In this document: piece by piece, positions 61,038 to 64,000 of the stretch
How the letters are laid out: the number at the start of each line of letters is the position of its first letter
Numbering within the stretch: position 1 is the stretch's first letter
DNA from: Ehretia macrophylla
Taxonomy: Eukaryota; Streptophyta; Magnoliopsida; Boraginales; Ehretiaceae
Length of the DNA stretch: 64,000 bases
Direction of reading: 5' to 3'
Assembly: GCA_037974665.1 (NCBI GenBank)
Contig: CM075767.1
Location: forward strand, 31,211,498-31,275,497
Notes under the pieces: generated by a model
What the model was told of the DNA's origin: nothing
Database searches by the model: none
The model's input: the letters and a program-made list of their open reading frames with translations, nothing else
Program-made: the position numbers and the translations under genes

Positions 61038-61049
61038 TGGTATCAGAGC
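61038..61049 (+). other. Primer-binding site after LTR-G
   Basis: TGGTATCAGAGC, 11 bases after the LTR end; tRNA-iMet type. Confidence 0.93.
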
Positions 61050-61271
61050 TTAGATTGCTTAAGCCGGGTTTAACTCTCGGACCGTGGGTAAAGCCCTAAG
61101 ATAATTAGGATGACTTGTTTATGTGTTACTGTGTGATAAATATACCTTTTATGTTCTATGTGCTTAAGTGACTTATATGCCTTGAATGTTTTTAGAATTG
61201 TACCTATATTATGTTGCATATCTTATGCATTAGATTCTTAATTATCATATTTCAATAAATTGTGCCTTTAG
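61050..61271 (+). other. Untranslated leader after LTR-G
   Basis: Matches the leaders of internal 1 and 2 in reverse orientation with few changes. No other feature seen. Confidence 0.8.
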
Positions 61272-61379
61272 ATGGCTGGCCCTAGTACCCGTACTACTAA
61301 TAGGAGCGGTGAACCTCAAGAGACCGGGGATGCCTATCAGACTAATCCCGGTATAGCTATGTTCAATATGTGGTTCTAA
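61272..61379 (+). pseudogene. Gag 5' fragment, 33 codons then junction into LTR
   Basis: Opens with MAGPSTRTTNRSG and reaches GIAMFNM; at about 61369-61371 the sequence changes into the middle of an LTR, and the frame closes at TAA within ten bases. It supplies the gag start that element F lacks, including the single-copy sequence across the point (GGGGATGCC) where the second-family element entered F. Confidence 0.9.
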
Positions 61380-61918
61380 TTGTGTGGAAATGTGGTGTTG
61401 GGATGTTATGTGGACTGTTTTGAGTACTTGAGGATGCTTGAATTGAATGATGCATGACTTGAGAATGATTTTGAGTTGACTTAGGGTTTAATCACGCGGT
61501 TAAGCATGAAACGGAAACCCTAATGACTAGGTAGTCATGCTAAGTGTTGATCATTTGGATATTGTGTGGAAATTATATGCTTAGTGGGCTGCCCGTTAAT
61601 GTCTTATAACTTCAAATGTGATTTTGACCATTGCATGTTGACAAATAAGCTTTTCTTGCACCCGAACCCATGATTGATGTCATTGCATGTTGAATAATCT
61701 TATCACTTGATCATGTGGACTTCTTAATGAGTTATATGGCCTGTTTTACATGTGTTACATGGCTGCCCGTTTAATCTTCATATAACTCTATATGCCTTCA
61801 AGTGACATTTTCATGTCTTATCGTGCCTTGCTTGTCTACCTGTCAAAGTGCAATCTTATGACTGTCCGGACGCAACCTACTTTGTTGTCCTCCTACTGTG
61901 ATATATTACCTGTCATAA

Positions 61919-62128
61919 ATGTGCATTGCATACAAGGTTGCAACCTTTCCTGTCGGCATGGTAGCGATCACGCACGCCGGGCGGCATCGGGCTTGCCGGT
62001 GTTACCGTGACCACCATGGTCCCATTCCCTCTCTCGCTTGGGGGCTAGACTTCCTCAGAGAGTTGGGTCGTAGGATTTTGGGGTACATCCGGAGTACACC
62101 CACCTGGTGTGTTTGGGAGATGATTTGA
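61919..62128 (+). other. 69-codon open frame within LTR-H
   Basis: Same length and start (MCIAYKVATFPVG) as the frames in LTR-A, -B and -C, with about ten replacements spread through it. No domain is recognised. It overlaps the nucleotide module conserved between LTR families. Confidence 0.35.
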
Positions 62129-62406
62129 AGTCGGCCGCAACAACTGATCCTGGATCTGATCTGAGAGCTAATGCTCACCGTATCCTTTTTATTATGTGTA
62201 TAAGTACTCCCGCTTGGATCCTAGAGAACCTCGGGGAGGAAAGACCGGTATTCCTGTTCTGTACTCGTATTTCTGTACTTGTATTTCTGTTGTATTCATG
62301 TTTGAAAAAGGGATTTTCATAAGTTTAACCTGAAAATGAGTTTCAAAACTTATTTCTCATTCCCCCTCGCTGAGTTCATAAGGACTCACCCTCTTTTATC
62401 ATCTCA

Positions 62407-62469
62407 GGTGAAGAAGATCAAGAACAGGTACCCGAGGACGATGTGCCTAACGATGATTCCTTGGAGTGA
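62407..62469 (+). other. Acidic 20-codon frame after a splice-acceptor-like site in LTR-H
   Basis: CTCTTTTATCATCTCAG precedes a frame of the same length as in LTR-A, -D and -G, with replacements that keep the acid-rich character and the stop in the same place. Confidence 0.4.
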
Positions 62470-63194
62470 TTGCCTGTCTTGTGTGCCTTGCGTGATTTTG
62501 GCTATTTGTGAACTATGCTACTTGAAGACTATTTCTTTTATGTTGCTCGTTGTTTATTGATGTAAATGACCCCGTTGTAATTTGGGTCTAATTCTGGGAT
62601 TGTACTATCTATAACCGGACGAACTTTTATTTGGTTGTTTGCTTTCGTTTTCTTAATTAGTAGTTATCATAGGCATTCAAACCACTAGAGGAACAATCAA
62701 CTAAGTTAATTCTATCTAATTTCACTTAGGTGCTCATTTGCAAACTAAAGGATAATAGGTACTTGCATAATAGGAAATTCACAAATAAACAGGACATAGT
62801 TATCATGTTAGGCTTATTAACCAAACGAGACTTTCAAGATAAACTAGTTAGCCAATCGGTTGGTGACAAATAGAAGTCCTTAATGGAATTGGATTAATGA
62901 TTGGAATAATTGAGGCGTTTAGAGAATTAGGTCAAACCAAAGAGCCCAATTACAGCCGTTATGCTGCCGGTTTTCCAAAAAACTTTGGAGTTTAGACTAA
63001 AACGATAAGTGTTAATTCTTCATAAATGGTTAAGTATGTGACAGGTCCTGAACGTTTAGGTCACACCCTAGTCTAACCTTATAGGCCGGGTTGGGGCGTG
63101 ACAGTTAAGCCCATTGGGCCTTTTGAATGGGCCAACTCTCTAGGCTGGGACTGTGAACCGTTAACACATATAGTAATTGTGCCCTCAACATGAC

Positions 63195-63313
63195 GGGTGC
63201 GATCATACCAGCACTAATGCACCGGATCCCATCAGAACTCCGAAGTTAAGCATGTTTGGGCGAGAGTAGTACTAGGATGGGTGACCCACTGGCAAGTCCT
63301 CGTGTTGCACCCC
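63195..63313 (+). rRNA. 5S rRNA gene, copy 29
   Basis: 119-nt copy with G58A, C61T, C94A and G99C. The first pair links it to copies 24, 26 and 28 in array 2. The LTR-H end lies only 91 bases upstream, so the upstream TATA-like region is kept but more distal spacer is lost. Confidence 0.91.
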
Positions 63314-63871
63314 CTTTTCAATTTTTTTTGCCCTGGTTAGGGTTGCCAAGATACTTTATCCACCAAATCTCTATTACCGAATCCCACGGAACATTGGGCA
63401 AGATAACTTCGCTTCACGTAGAGGCCGGGCCCGTAAACCGAGGGCGTAGGGTTTATGGCCAGGTCTCCGTCCCTCCGGTGCCCATAACTTTTGATCCGTA
63501 AGGAGTTACGTGGCGCACAGCATACCGTTTCAAAGCTCTCTAAAAGCTCTACAACAGGGGCAGCGAGCTTGCACGCTGTGCCCATTTTTGGAGCCCAAAA
63601 TCGAATGTTTTCATCAGTTTCAGGCCACTTTTCATCTTTTGACCTATTTTTTCATCCCGGATCCTACGTCGTGAGTTGTTAAAAGGACGAAAACCTAACT
63701 TCCGGTACATCAGAGGGCCCTACAATGTGTCGATATCACGTCTTGCGAGGATGCTGCGTTGTTGAAGCTGATGGGTTGTCGTTAAGCCCATTGGGCCTTT
63801 TGAATTGGCCATCTCTCTAGGCTGGCACTGTGAACCGTTAACACATATAGGAATTGTGTCCTTAACATGAC

Positions 63872-63990
63872 GGGTGCGATCATACCAGCACTAATGCACC
63901 AGATCCCATCAGAACTCCGAAGTTAAGCGTGCTTGGGCGAGAGTAGTACTAGGATGGGTGACCCCCAGTGAAGTCCTCGTGTTGCACCCC
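63872..63990 (+). rRNA. 5S rRNA gene, copy 30
   Basis: 119-nt copy with G30A, T96A and G98T; internal promoter boxes intact. Confidence 0.92.
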
Positions 63991-64000
63991 ATTTTCAATT

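Larger units (their letters stand above)
40958..63103 (+). mobile_element. Composite plus-strand retroelement block (two families, several truncated copies)
   Basis: Order: pol fragment (40959-42586), LTR-D (42587-45927, 3' end lost), second-family PBS, gag-pol and 3' LTR (45944-53160), first-family gag-pol F lacking its 5' end (53161-57420), LTR-G (57421-61026), PBS, leader and gag start (61038-61370), and LTR-H truncated at its 5' side (61371-63103). The right end is a genuine LTR terminus against 5S spacer (GTTAA); the left end is an illegitimate junction. The second-family element probably sat nested in gag of element F (right TSD candidate ATGCC at 53161-53165) before a deletion removed its 5' LTR and F's leader. 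Confidence 0.88.
61371..63103 (+). repeat. LTR-H, 5'-truncated third-subfamily LTR
   Basis: It begins inside an LTR (GGTTCTAATTGTGTGG, as in sense LTR-A) and ends GGGGCGTGACA at 63103 against 5S spacer GTTAAG. From about 62560 on it differs more from LTR-A and LTR-G than these do from each other. It retains the 69-codon frame (61919-62128) and the acidic 20-codon frame with stop at 62467-62469. Confidence 0.9.
63104..64000 (+). repeat. 5S rDNA tandem array 3 (2 copies, continues past window)
   Basis: Begins in the spacer at GTTAAGCCC, right at the TGGGCY cluster, and holds genes at 63195 and 63872 (677 bp apart). Same orientation and spacer as arrays 1 and 2. Confidence 0.97.

Overview
The window is repetitive plant nuclear DNA with no host protein-coding gene that I can recognise. 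It holds 5S ribosomal DNA broken up by blocks of Ty3/gypsy LTR retrotransposons. The organism is a land plant, most likely an angiosperm: the 5S genes have plant-type internal promoter sequence, the primer-binding sites match plant initiator-methionine tRNA, and the polyproteins are chromodomain Ty3/gypsy (chromovirus, Tekay/Del-like) with LTRs of about 2.3-3.6 kb. The species cannot be read from the sequence.

Layout. 1-751: end of a plus-strand LTR. 752-9497: 5S array 1, 13 gene copies. 9498 to about 30922: minus-strand retroelement block arranged LTR-internal-LTR-internal-truncated LTR, with a plus-strand solo LTR of a second family (25480-28105, TSD TCAAG) inserted in the second gag. About 30923-40957: 5S array 2, 15 copies. 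About 40958-63103: plus-strand block made of a truncated pol fragment and its 3' LTR, an intact 1538-codon gag-pol of the second family with its 3' LTR, a decayed gag-pol of the first family with its LTR, a second leader with a gag start, and a truncated third-subfamily LTR. 63104-64000: 5S array 3, 2 copies. All 30 5S copies lie on the + strand with a period close to 677 bp (119-nt gene plus about 558-bp spacer).

Function. The 5S units carry the usual RNA polymerase III parts: a TATA-like stretch near -27, C at -1, the internal A/IE/C boxes and T-run terminators. No copy equals the window consensus; differences run from 1 to 8 and are often transitions. This suggests an ageing or silenced part of the locus. 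Spacer variants recur at intervals of 2, 3, 4 or 5 units, so local duplication or gene conversion has shaped the arrays.

The retroelements are mostly dead through CAG-to-TAG nonsense changes, frameshifts and deletions. The exception is the open frame at 46248-50864, whose own 5' LTR is missing and which now sits behind another family's LTR. Points for follow-up are the repeated use of one spacer pentamer as insertion site, an acidic reading frame behind a splice-acceptor-like site inside the LTRs, a W-box cluster at the second family's TATA box, TGGGCY motifs in each 5S spacer, and the recombinant architecture of both blocks. All alignments here were done by eye.
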